Shown piece after piece: positions 53,522 through 64,000 of a DNA stretch of 64,000 bases. This stretch comes from Didymodactylos carnosus (Eukaryota; Rotifera; Eurotatoria; Philodinida; Philodinidae). Made by a program: the position numbers and the translations under genes. The notes under the pieces are model-generated. The model worked only from the letters and a program-made list of their open reading frames with translations, ran no database searches and was not told the DNA's origin. Positions within the stretch are counted from its first letter, which is position 1. Every line of letters starts with the position of its first letter. The stretch is from positions 28,672-92,671 of the forward strand of contig CAJNOQ010000038.1 in the NCBI GenBank assembly GCA_905250885.1, written 5' to 3'.

Positions 53522-54390
53522 AGTTTTTCGCCTCATTCAAGTACTTAATAACAGAAATGAGATCATATTCGGGTACAGCGTTAAAAATCGAATCGACTGA
53601 CATAGTTTTCACAAGTTTCCTAAAACATTTGTTCCAGTAAAGAATTAGAGGAAAAGCACTCTTAGACACAAGTCCTTTGGCCTGTCCACGTAACGCGTGA
53701 TTCCGTCACGATTTTTGTTGTTTTGCGAGTCTCTTGGCGTTCGAACAAAAGGAAACTAAGAAATTGTTTACATCTAGTCTTATAGAGAAAAGTGAGCTGA
53801 ACAAAATGTGATATTTTTCGTTTTCGCAGGATGTCCTGGTCGTCAAGTACAACAAAACTTTTACGAGCCCCAATCTAAAGTCTGCCAAACCGGGGCTCGT
53901 AAAACTTTTGTTATATTTGAGAACCACGACACTCTTCGGAAACAGAAAATATCACATTTTGTTCAGCTCACTTTTCTCTACAAGGCTAGATGTAAACGGT
54001 CCTTGAGTTTCCTTTTGTTCGAGCGCCAAGAGGCTCGCAAAACAACAAAAATTGTGACGGAATCACGAAAAGGCGACCGTTACGTGGATAGGCCGCCTTC
54101 GGAAAAATAAAATTGACGAGAACTCATTGGTAACCTTGTAGCGACGTCTAACCTCAATTGGGACTGTATAATGGTTATCAATAAAGTATCTTGTATAGTA
54201 AAAAATGCTTCTATCAGAACTTTTATCTTTTCGAAGGGAACTTGTGCTAAGGGTGCCTTTGCTCTAATTTTTTACTGAAACAAATGTTTTAGGAAACTTG
54301 TGAAAACTATGTCAGTCGATTCGATTTTTAACGCTGTACCCGAATATGATCTCAGTTCTGTTATTAAGTACTTGAATGAGGCGAAAAACT
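53522..54390. mobile_element. Nested foldback element
   Basis: The outer arms at 53522-53660 and 54265-54390 pair (TTTTTCGCCTCATTCAAGTACTTAATAACAG; GATCATATTCGGGTACAGCG). The inner arms at about 53683-53900 and 53895-54105 pair in turn (CACGTAACG, GATTCCGTCACGATTTTTGTTG, GCGAGTCTCTTGGCG, AGTGAGCTGAACAAAATGTGAT, ACGAGCCCC), meeting at a tight centre. A related arm sequence (GATCATATTCGGGTTCAGCG) recurs at about 63618-63637. No gene. Confidence 0.75.
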
Positions 54391-54959
54391 AATCGTTCTG
54401 TTATTTATTTAATGTGTTTCATCATAATATTAATTATAATATTGATTATTATTCTCGGAAGAGTTTTACGAGACTCATAACGAGCATTAATTTCTCACTG
54501 TATCCACAAAGGATTTGATATACTGTTTCACCATTCCTTAAATATCGTCTTAAACCTTTCGGCATACGTAATCATCTTATATAAGTTTATTGTTAATGCA
54601 TTCTAAGTCCTGCTAACCCCTCTGACTAGTGATAATAACGTGCTCAAAGTAATGTAATATCAATCCAGGATCTTGAAGTGTGACCATATTTTTCCTTTCC
54701 TATTGGCGAATAAACACACTGATCGTTTTATCAAATAGACAGTAAGCATTTCCTAAAAGGTCTACATACAGTTTGTTAAAAGAAATGATACCATACAGTT
54801 CAAGAGAAAAAACATGAAATTTCTTGAATAGTACCTCCACTTACTTGACAAACATTATACTTAGTAGAATTGCCAGGTCATCGCACATCACGTGAGACAT
54901 TCTCCATTTTTTGTATTATTCCTGTAAAATCTTTAGCTTTTTCCAATGTTTGAAACGAG

Positions 54960-55326
54960 CTAAAAGGTCAACTCAACTGCATGAGAGAAAAAATTTAATT
55001 TCGCATAATTTAAAAGTGACTTGCGAAATGATTAGTACATGATTCTTTAAAACTTTTCTCTTACCTCTTAAATTTGGTTTAATGCTGTTAAATATTTGTT
55101 TTGCTCCATTTAATACGGCATAAATACAATCATTCAAAATAATTATAAATATTTGAGATTTTCCATTATTTTTGTATGGTTTATACAAATGTAACGTCTG
55201 GTGTCCTTGTTCGTTCACCCGATCAAAATTCAACATTATATTCAAATTAACTGCGTTGCATTTGTGCTTTATTATCAACAGATGCAATGATTCACGGGCA
55301 TCGAACAAACTGGCACAGTTACCCGT
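54960..55326 (-). CDS. Possible terminal exons of an unrecognised gene
   Basis: A minus-strand segment 55326-55065 is bounded by a good acceptor (TTTACTTTTTAG) and donor (GTAAGAGAAA) and is open throughout (about 87 codons, starting TGNCASLFDARESLHLL). Splicing across an 88-nt intron to TTTCTCTCATGCAG and exon 54976-54960 adds VELTF and a stop in frame. The codon pattern looks protein-coding, with Cys residues and a hydrophobic IFIIILN run, but I recognise no family and could not find an upstream exon of the right phase. It could be the end of a real gene, or a relic. Confidence 0.3.
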
Positions 55327-57139
55327 CTAAAAAGTAAATCAAGCTGACATTAGCCACGTAATTCCCCACGAAAAAATACTCCAACTTTCTGGAACATTTT
55401 TGTTTGAATAAATAATTATGAAAATAACTCCAACTTATGCATATCGCTGGTGAAACTTTAACATTTGTAATAATCTAAAATGGAGGTAAAAATCAGTTAA
55501 AAACAAAGAAAATAGAAAGGCAAAATATTTCAGTTATTTGTAATTAGATGTTTGTATTATAAATACACACTATAAATCCACCAACAAAAATGTTCTTAAG
55601 TTTTTCTTATAATGAAATTAATGATTCAATTTATCTCCGAGCAATCAAAAGGTATCTGTTATAATCTCATTTTCGTACAGCTAGATCACAACAGCACAAA
55701 CAGCATTTAAAAATTAGCTAGTTTTCATTTTAACAAAAAATAGTGCATTATTATACTAGACGCGTATCTGTATTGTTTGAAGTGTTAGATGTCATTGATA
55801 GATCAACATCTACACTAAACACGTAAGGATAGTTACTGTTTATTGGTGTAAATCAATGTATCATCATTTGTCAGATGCTGATATATTTCTCGAGGTTTTT
55901 TCAACAAATTCTTTCGATTTTTGCGTATTCATAAGTCTGGAATGTTTATATATTCATGGATTGGACATATGTTAAATAAATAACGTCCAGTATATAGCTA
56001 ACAACTGTAATTTTTAAATCTTTCTTCTTACATAATTTATCGATTAAAGTCAAGGTTTCACTCGGCATATCATTTAAAATAAAAATTGTTAGTATAATCA
56101 TATTCTTAACGATGTTTGATTTTTTCATGCAAGAGAATTTCTATGATTCTTTGATCACATTACTGCATTACGTATATAATACCCATAGCGCTGCTGTTAA
56201 ATCCGTATCACCGACTAACATCTTGATTTTATCTGAACATGTACATGGCTTTAGAGCAATAGACGGAGTTGTATTGTTGTATGACCTAAATCTTTTGGTT
56301 TTCTTATCACGTTCATTACGACAGTGACGTAACATTATCCAATTTACGTCAAATTTTCAGTATATTTTTGTATGTAGATAAGTATATCTATCCATATTAT
56401 TTGAATTGTACTCTTAGAATAAGTAGTTTGTAGGTAATAGTATTTCTAATAGACATTTGTGTAAATAGTTGTTCGGCTTTGAACACTTGTGACATTCATT
56501 ACACGGCAAGAATACATATTCATTTTTCCGCGATTTTATCGGGATTTGATGATCATTATTGCGATCGCACTAAATATTACCTTTTATTTTGGTCTAACTG
56601 CTATTGAGACTATACAAATAGATCAATTTGTTAAAACACGTGTATTATTAACGATACTCAAAAACGGTTAGTATAATAGCTTGACATTGCGACTAAATAC
56701 TCTGACAGAGACTCACTGTTTCTTATACACTGAAAAAAAGTTTGTATAGAAAATTGATTTAATTCTAGTGATTCTCAACATCGCCTTACACCATGAAGTT
56801 TCAGGAAAGCATGCTTAGAGTGAAATCGAAACGATAAATATGTGTATACATCGACTCACGCTTAAAGGATAAATCAAATATAGATACAGTAACAAGCATA
56901 TATCTGTTGTGGCAATGTCTGTTACTTCCAAAAAAACTAGGAAAACACTTTTTCTATTTGCAACATGTCTGTTTATATATTCTGTATAGAACAGCCATGT
57001 GTTTACTCAGAGATGTCTATGTTTTCATCTTTCCCATTCTGAACGCAGCATGAAAGACTATTATATATAGATCATCGTTTCTTTTAACGTTATATAAATA
57101 CCATTGTAATCCCATTTTTGTGTTTTATATCTGCTTTTT
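55327..57139. other. Spacer with isolated open stretches
   Basis: No gene can be assembled. Open stretches at 56112-56327 and 56489-56671 (+), the latter with a hydrophobic IIIAIALNITFYFGL segment and a GTTAGT donor-like end, could be exon relics but lack matching splice partners. Confidence 0.3.
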
Positions 57140-57344
57140 CTTACGTGTTTATAGTAACATATTCTGAACCAACGAAATTCAGAGGATGAGTATACACGAA
57201 TAATAGAAAGAATCAGAGGAGAGAAGCTACAACCTTTTCTAGCATCTTCTAGGCATAGAACTGAACTATTCCCAATCAATGTTGAGGGTAAAAACGAATC
57301 TTATTTCTCTGATAATGTACCAGATCCAAACTCTTTTATCAGTT
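57140..57344 (+). pseudogene. Possible C-terminal coding segment, unrecognised
   Basis: After a pyrimidine-rich acceptor-like tract ending TTTATAG, one frame reads NSEDEYTRIIERIRGEKL, then LASSRHRTELFPINVEGKN and a stop codon near 57342. It looks coding, but a TAA lies in that frame right at the acceptor; only a weaker acceptor further in (ATTCAG) would avoid it. No family recognised and no upstream exon in phase. It may be an exon of a decayed gene. Confidence 0.25.
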
Positions 57345-58550
57345 GAGTACTCTGACTGTATTAAAATTTCAAATTAAAAATGTGAGAAAAAATGCATCAA
57401 ATCGCCAATGTGATCGCAAAATGTGAGTATTCTCGGTGTAAAATCGTTGATCTGTTGACTTCTATTTTACGGCCAGAGGATTACGGCTCACTCATTCACG
57501 AAATGCTAGAATGCTTCAGTAGCACACTGATCCTAGCACTGATACCTACAGATATACATTCTTTTTTTAAGTGTAAGCGTGAATGCTCGACGCTTCATAT
57601 ACATCGTGCGTAATCTTATCGGTAATTCTAACAGGCGAAGCATAAGGTATCAGCCCTTCTTACTTTTATATTGAGATGTAATTCCATTCGCATGTCGAAC
57701 GAAAATTGAGGTATATAACGGAACGGAAACTTCGGACGGAAGATCTATTTGAGATGAAGTATTTCTTCAGAAAATATCATTGCTGAGCAAAAAATTAACG
57801 GAGACGCAGTTAAACACTGATTACCCGAAGTAAGAAAGATTTAAATCACAAAGTACGCACACAATAGTCAACATTTAGTGTGTACATTATCTCATAAAGC
57901 TGTACCTATAGAACTTTCAAGTAGACAACTAAATTTGATTCCATTATGTTCCCGAAGAAAAAAACACGCAAAACACGATAAAATCTCCAAACTAAATTCA
58001 GAGCTCTAGAGGCAAACTTTCTCTGTCGAAATCTACGAAATCTTAGTTTATGCTTAACGAACATAGGTTAAGATATGCTTAAGTTACAAGATTATTGGAT
58101 GGCGAACATAATTGCATTTTCAATCTAAATATAAGAGCTTGCTTCAGCATAAAATAAAGATTTCTCATCCATACTTCTTTGGATAATTTACTTTGTAGAT
58201 TTCAGTTCTGTAAATATGCTCTGATTTAATATAAACTATTTTCAATGTAAAGATAGATATAATTAACATAAAAGACTAGTTCTTGCAATACTCTTTAATT
58301 GACTGTGCTTGAGGGCCCCCCTCCCTCAGAAATTATCTCCGACACCGTACATCCGATCTTCATGAATCCATAAATGTTAGGCACAATGTTACGGGAATGA
58401 AAAAATTGTTTTTGTTTTAAAGCCTAACGGTTTAGTAGTTTTCCAGAGATCAAGATCCAAAAAGGACCCTGAAGTGCGTTCCAAGATTTTTTAATATACT
58501 TCAAGCTGGAGAGTTCGGGTTGGTTTTATTTTAAACTAGACGCCTAACTA
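57345..58550. other. Gene-free spacer
   Basis: A 73-codon open frame at 57392-57613 (+) has no recognised domain. Otherwise AT-rich and featureless. Confidence 0.35.
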
Positions 58551-58709
58551 CATGGACTGACCGGCGCCGATTTTTCAATTAAGCCTTTATTGGTTTTCCA
58601 GGCAACCAACAACCTCCAAAATCCGAAAAAGTCTTCTGAATTTTCTAAAAATCCTCAGTTCGACAAAAACCTAAGACCTAATTCAAAAATCGACGCTGGT
58701 CAGTCCATG
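58551..58709. mobile_element. 159-bp TA-flanked MITE
   Basis: The ends CATGGACTGACCGGCG and CATGGACTGACCAGCG (right end reverse-complemented) are flanked by TA on both sides (58549-58550, 58710-58711). Pairing continues through GATTTTTCAATTA. Tc1/mariner-type target duplication; no coding capacity. Confidence 0.8.
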
Positions 58710-59065
58710 TAATTTCTTTCCCTCATTTAAACAAAAAAAGAATGAACTCTCTATGACAAACCGCTATTAAAAATATGGACATATAGGAAAATGCCTGTAA
58801 CTTTTTGATGCAAGGTCATACAGAGTTGTGCGAGGTCTTATTATGATCAGAAACGTTTGTTCTACAAATCTGTATGTTCAGAAAAATTTTAATTGCATAA
58901 CTATCCAGGAAACTATTATTTGAAGATCTGATTTTTCGAGACTCTTAGAAAACTTGCTCAAAATCCCAGAAAAAACAGTTTTGTAAGCAAAAGCGATACA
59001 GATTCTGAAAGTAGACACTTCAGACTATCTTTTCATGTGCGTATCTCAAAACTAAAAAACTAAAA

Positions 59066-60066
59066 ATATTCGTTTCTCAAAAGAGATACAAATCCATATT
59101 TTACAATGTATGTTTTAATCAATTAAAAAGTATCTCTTTTGAGGAACGAATATTTTGGCAAGAAATTGCATTTCTCAAAAGAGATACAATTATAGATATG
59201 GAATCTGCCATTTCTCTAAAGAGATATATTATCTCTCATTTCTATATTCTAAATAAAAATGAAGTTAAATAAGAGGTAGAAGCAAAAAAGATAATTAGTA
59301 CTTATATTTAAAAAAAATTCATTTTTCAAAAAGAAGTTAATTCGTCAACTGTTTGTAATTTTAATCTTCGCTGTCTTCATCCTCATCCGTGCTACTATCG
59401 GAACCACGAGAACACTTTCAAATAATTATTTTTATTTATACGTTGACATCGAAAAAGATTTTTTTTTGAACAATATGGCAGAAACGCCTTTTTGACTTCG
59501 CTTTCGTACAAAATCCATGATAGCTTTTTGAAGAGTGAGACAATTTAAGCAGTATTATTTATAAACATTTCGAAACAATAGTTAACATTTACACTTTACA
59601 AACAATTGACAAATTGACTTCTTTTTGAAAAATGAATTTTTTAAATATAAGTACTAATTACTACTTAAGGTAATCTTGATTGCTTCTACCTCTTATTTAA
59701 CTTCATTTTTATTGGAAATATAGAAATGAGAGATAATATATCTCTTTAGAGAAATGCAGTGGCGGATCCAGAGTTATTTTTTGGTACGTGCGGTATACAA
59801 TAAAAGTGCGAGATACGTGCGGTCGTCATAGAAATAAATTATTTTAAGAGAGATCTTCTGGGATTAAACAGATTTTTTTTGTTAAAAGGTACCGCTCGCG
59901 GGCTGGATTCGCCACTGAAGAAATGAGAGATTCCATATCTATAATTATATTTCTTTTGAGAAAGGCAATTTCTTGCCAAAATATGCGTTTCTCAAACGCG
60001 ATACTTTTTAATTGATTAAAACACATACATTGTAAGGATGGATTTGTACCTCTTCTGAGAAGCTAC
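59066..60066. mobile_element. 1-kb foldback element with TCTCAAAAGAGATA words, interrupted
   Basis: The arms pair over about 350 bp each: TTACAATGTATG, TTAATCAATTAAAAAGTATC, AATATTTTGGCAAGAAATTGC, GAAATGAGAGATAATATATC, CTTCATTTTTAT, AGTACTTATATTTAAAAAA. The self-complementary word TCTCAAAAGAGATA, with variants, occurs several times per arm. The right arm is broken by the hAT-type MITE at 59757-59917. No transposase frame. Confidence 0.8.
59757..59917. mobile_element. 161-bp hAT-type MITE inserted in foldback element
   Basis: The ends CAGTGGCGGATCCAG and CTGGATTCGCCACTG are inverted and typical of hAT elements. The flanks GAGAAATG (59749-59756) and AAGAAATG (59918-59925) match at 7/8. It carries GTACGTGCGGT and GCGAGATACGTGCGGT words. 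It sits in the right arm of the 1-kb foldback and so is younger than that element. Confidence 0.88.
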
Positions 60067-61791
60067 GAAATGAAGCATTAATTTAGGTGAAGTAGAATGA
60101 AAGAAAATTAGACAATTTTCCATACTAATATTATACTGTCGAAAATCGTATAAAGTTTCTCTAACTAGAAAATAATTCTAGAATTAAGCATGCAAGATCT
60201 TGTTGGGAATTGATCGCAATCTCGCACTAATCGTACCACAATTTGAAAAAACAAATTAAAACGGTTTCGTATAACGAATTTCATGATTATACGTGTACGA
60301 TAGTCCAACCTTAACATTTTTATAAAACAAAAAATCGTATTCGAGATCAGATCTCAGCAAGAATGAAACTAGAAATAAATACTGCTAGGATAATCGAATA
60401 TTTCAAAAGCTTTTACTTTTTGATTAACTTAATTAAATACTTTCATTTTCTTATTCTAATTTATAACTTGATCAGATGGCTATGTGGTTCGAGTTATTTA
60501 ACACTTTTTGATGCTAATCATCTCAAACACAGTTTAAACTACCATTTTACTAGAGATCATAATCGTCATAATATTATTTTATTAATTCTAAAACAGAAAA
60601 AGTATAGAGTGTGACCTTAAAGAATCTAAGAAAAATAGTTTGTTAGTCTAGTCAAACAGGACGAACGATAGATGTTTTCATCTATGACAATAGAAAGACT
60701 TTCTACAGCTAAATGATTAGTATCTGTTAATAATTTTTCGCATAGATATACAAACCTCATTTAAGTATAATATCCACGAGTTGCTTGCCATTAATCTACT
60801 GATGACGGATGTCGTCAGTTGCATGTATGTATATTAATCACAGAAAAAGAAAAATCTATCCGTGTATTGTATGTAGAACGCAAAAGAAAAATCTATTACA
60901 TTAATCAAAACTGTACATCTAACCGAAACAGGTGCGTGTTTTAAGATAGAGATTATTTACTTTTTTTTGCTTCTAAATAAATCCTTATTATCGTACGATT
61001 ATTTCTGTAACATGCCTATGATCAAACTAGCCGTACATAGTTCTAAATGTGTTAAACGATAGAGGTATTGCTCAAATTTACAAAAATCTCGACATTTCAC
61101 TTTTTGCAATACAATATTCCCTTTGGTATAACTGAATAATCTTTCCATATTGAAAGTTAATAAAGAAAAACTAGATTTTCTTATTTCGATAGTTGTATTT
61201 TGTTCATGTGCAAACAATTTTTTTTTATTTACAAAAAAATACACAATAAAAGAAACAATAACAAGAACGACTCTTTCTATAATCTCACTCAAACAAAAAC
61301 ACTTTTCCAAAAGAGAAAAATACAATTATGTTTGTTCTATTCATTTTTTTATATTTGATATAAAAACATGAAAATTAAAACATCTGATAATGCCATTAAC
61401 ATAAAATAGATTTTAAAAAAAAGAAAAGAAAACGAGTAAAAAAGTTCACGAAAAGAAAACGCTAGATTATAAATAAATAAATATCAAAAATATAATTAAG
61501 GACGCAATAGACAAAAGATAAAAAAATTAAGTGCATTTTAGTACTGCATTTTTGCACACTCAAACTTTCTCCTCTCTTTAAACTTTGAATGAAAAAAAAC
61601 ACTAACATATGGATATGAGATAACTTATGTAGAAAACAATCATTCTCTTTTCTATTCACTGTAGATTGTCATCGACAAACAGTAAAAATCTTGGATACCA
61701 AAATTTTTACCGTCTGTCGATAACGATTAAACATGTTATAAATAATACAAAAACAATCATGGACATCAATTCATTCTTTCTAGTAATTTCA
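60067..61791. other. Gene-free spacer 3' of AADAC-like gene 2
   Basis: No gene or delimited repeat seen. Confidence 0.4.
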
Positions 61792-63251
61792 TTAGATTTT
61801 GTTTCGAATAAATTCGGCACTATCTTCAATAATTTCAAATGCATCTGTAAATGTTACAGGCCAATCTACAAATGTCATTGCACCATGAAAAATATAATAA
61901 TGTCGATATTCTACTTCAACATGTGCGTCTTTTAATCTTTTCCAATATAATAAAGAATCACTTAATAAAACATCATATTCACATGAAACTAAAAATGTTG
62001 AAGGAGTTTGAGAAATAATATTAGTTGAGGAGAGTAATGGTGAAATATCATCATGAAACAATTTTGATGTATCTGGATGACATTCATTCGTTGATGTTAT
62101 ATAATAATCGTCTGATAACGGTTTATTACTATCATAGGATCTTAAATGAGAAAAAAAAATGAATAAAAATTTATAAATAAAAGAATTTATTCTCTACCTA
62201 TCATTGATATCTGACTGATTTAACCATTGTTTATTAATTATTGAATAGAATTTATTTAAATCTTGTTTAGATAAATGTTGATTTTTAAATAGTTTTGATC
62301 GTTCAAATGTTGTATTTAAATAATAGTTTGGTACTTGATATAGAAAATCTTCTGTTACAACTGATAAGAGTTCATATTTTAGATACTTTTGATATGAAGG
62401 TAACATATAATTGACAAGTTGCATAAGAGGATAAAGTAAAATTTCAGCACGAATTGGATAAAATAACTCATTACGTAAACGACGTTCAACAATTATAGCT
62501 AAATTAGCACCTAAAAACAGAAGAATAATGTAAGTTATTTAACTAGTCATTACTATATCAAAAATTCAAATAACATACCGGCTGAATCACCTGCTAGAAA
62601 TACTCGTGTTAAATCAACATTATATTTTTGTGAATGTTGAAGAATATAACGTGTTACGCGAACACTGTCATCAATAGCGTCAGGATATCGAACACCCGGA
62701 GACAAACGATAACTAAAAATATAGTCAAAAAAATAATAAATATGTAATCTATTTATATTGAGTCAAATCTACTTGTGTCATATAATTAAAAAGCATCGTT
62801 TTTCTCATACGTACTCACTCGACGGTGACTACTTTAGTGCCACTATATTTTGCTAAATAATAATTCATTGTATCATGCGAACCTACAACAAACAAATAAA
62901 AATCCGACTGCATGAATTAATAACTTACATAACTAGTACTTCTTACCTATGCCACCAAAAAAGAAACCGCCTCCATGAAAAAAGAGAACAAGTGCTTTTC
63001 TATTTGATTGTGGAACTTTTGTTGCGTTCACCGCATCATAGATTCGAACACGAACACCTTCTATATAACTATCCTCCGTCTTAAAAAAAAACAAAAGGAA
63101 ATTATAATAGAAGAATACTGATCATAATTGTATTTCATACCAGAACAGATTTATCATCATAATGTCTATACTTGATTTTATCACATATATCAAGCATAAA
63201 ACTTAGTGTATCATAAAATGGAATATTAAAACACCATTCAATTATGCGAGT
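61792..63251 (-). CDS. AADAC: Arylacetamide deacetylase-like serine hydrolase 2 (5' end not found)
   Basis: Second AADAC-family alpha/beta-hydrolase. Minus-strand exons 63251-63141, 63079-62947, 62882-62819, 62712-62579, 62510-62198 and 62140-61792 join in frame. The internal exons of 64 and 134 nt are identical in length and phase to those of the copy at 49.2-50.9 kb; the last exon of that copy is split in two here by an extra 57-nt intron. Motifs: oxyanion hole HGGGF, TVDYRLSP, GDSAG nucleophile, SCEYDVLLSD (acid) and IFHGAM (base), so the catalytic triad is complete. The first exon with the membrane anchor is not recognised in 63252-64000; it may lie beyond the window, be too diverged to see, or be missing. 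Confidence 0.88.
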
Positions 63252-64000
63252 CTAAATGAAATCAAACCACAAGTCTATAACAGAATACAAAAAAGAAGAA
63301 ATAGTTGAAATTTTAAGATATTTGTCTACAAATAATGATAGAATTTTCATGTAATAAAGTAGAAACTAAGTTGTCGTTGAGTCTTTAATTATTTTCTAGA
63401 GGGAAAACAATTTGAATTTGAAATAGATAAGAAGAAATTGCGCACAAGATAGAACTACAAAATTTACTATTTGAAAGTTCTTCTACTGGAGGGCGCCATA
63501 CCCAAAATGACCTCACATTAAAATCTAAAGCCCAATTTTAAGGTCGCTTTTCCTTTTTCATGTTCGGTTTTCATTATTTTGTGCACTACTTGTTAGTCAA
63601 AGTCTAAATATAAGATCATATTCGGGTTCAGCGTAAAAAACTAAGTCGAATACACTATATTAGGAATTTTCAGACGGTCTTATGGGTAGCTTTGCTGAGC
63701 GTATATCTAATTGCAAGGATGGAGCACACAAGTCGACCCTATACTTCGGTTCTCCTAGCTCCAAACCTTGCTTGTTTTATCCATATAAATACGCAGTTTT
63801 GTAGAGCTCATCTGAGGCTATACGATGCACTATTTGAGTTTAGTTTTTGAGTGGGTAAAGATGCCAGAAGCGGCTCTTTGGTTAGGAGTCACATGAACCT
63901 ATGAATATCTTAGAAGTCCAATACCCATATCTCCTCTAAACATTGTTTCATGACACTCAAAATTTCACCACAGACATATTTTTAGATGTTGTTTCTACTG
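63252..64000. other. Spacer at window end with repeat-arm copy
   Basis: About 63610-63640 resembles the outer arm of the foldback at 53522-54390 (GATCATATTCGGGTTCAGCG, then AAAAACT..TCGA). No gene or first exon for the preceding hydrolase could be identified. Confidence 0.4.

Noticed and set aside
59844-60026. 60-codon minus-strand frame
   Set aside because: Formed by the foldback arm plus part of the inserted MITE.

Overview
This is an AT-rich eukaryotic (metazoan) window with about ten intron-containing protein genes embedded in long, transposon-rich spacers. Most introns are short (about 50-120 nt, GT..AG). The best guess for the source is a bdelloid rotifer (Rotaria/Adineta-like). The reasons are a complete invertebrate gene set (synaptotagmin, CCT3, PSMC6, SAP18), short introns, a CPA2 K+/H+ antiporter of a kind usually found in fungi, plants and bacteria, a divergent B-box/propeller protein, duplicated AADAC esterases, and strong splice acceptors just upstream of most start codons, as expected for spliced-leader trans-splicing. 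The species is inference only.

Layout, left to right: synaptotagmin-1 (+, 763-3708); a decayed LINE endonuclease fragment broken by a MITE (about 5225-6982); MORN2-like gene (+, 8492-9125); calmodulin-like CALML4 homologue (+, 13276-13734); CCT3/TCP-1 gamma with 16 exons (+, 14158-19039), carrying a 750-bp TA-flanked MITE in one intron; a roughly 11-kb gene-free stretch packed with inverted-repeat elements (19.0-30.1 kb); a CPA2-type cation/H+ antiporter (+, 30179-31778); another repeat field; SAP18 with an extra RG/RD-rich tail (+, 34739-35644); then on the minus strand a B-box-like/beta-propeller gene (38874-40610), PSMC6/Rpt4 (40951-44323), an AADAC-like esterase (49215-50930) and a second AADAC-like esterase whose 5' end is not found (61792-63251). 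Two weak possible coding segments lie at 54960-55326 (-) and about 57140-57344 (+).

The genes are individually promoted housekeeping or neuronal genes and form no evident pathway; only the two AADAC genes are related to each other. The striking content is the mobile DNA. At least eight non-autonomous elements have hAT-like ends (CAGAGATG.., TAGAGGTG.., CAGTGGCGG..), several with 8-bp target duplications I could read directly. Each carries its own short self-complementary word repeated internally (TTACCGGTAA, GGTACC, CTTAAG, CAAGTC, CGAGTC). One site (44745-45576) is a three-level nested insertion whose insertion order can be read from the target duplications. Others are TA-flanked foldback MITEs, one element has a 5-bp duplication (24931-25509), and some are long near-perfect hairpins that would make long dsRNA if transcribed.

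Exon boundaries were read by eye from splice consensus and reading-frame continuity with known families, and may be off by a base or two. No computation or database search was possible.
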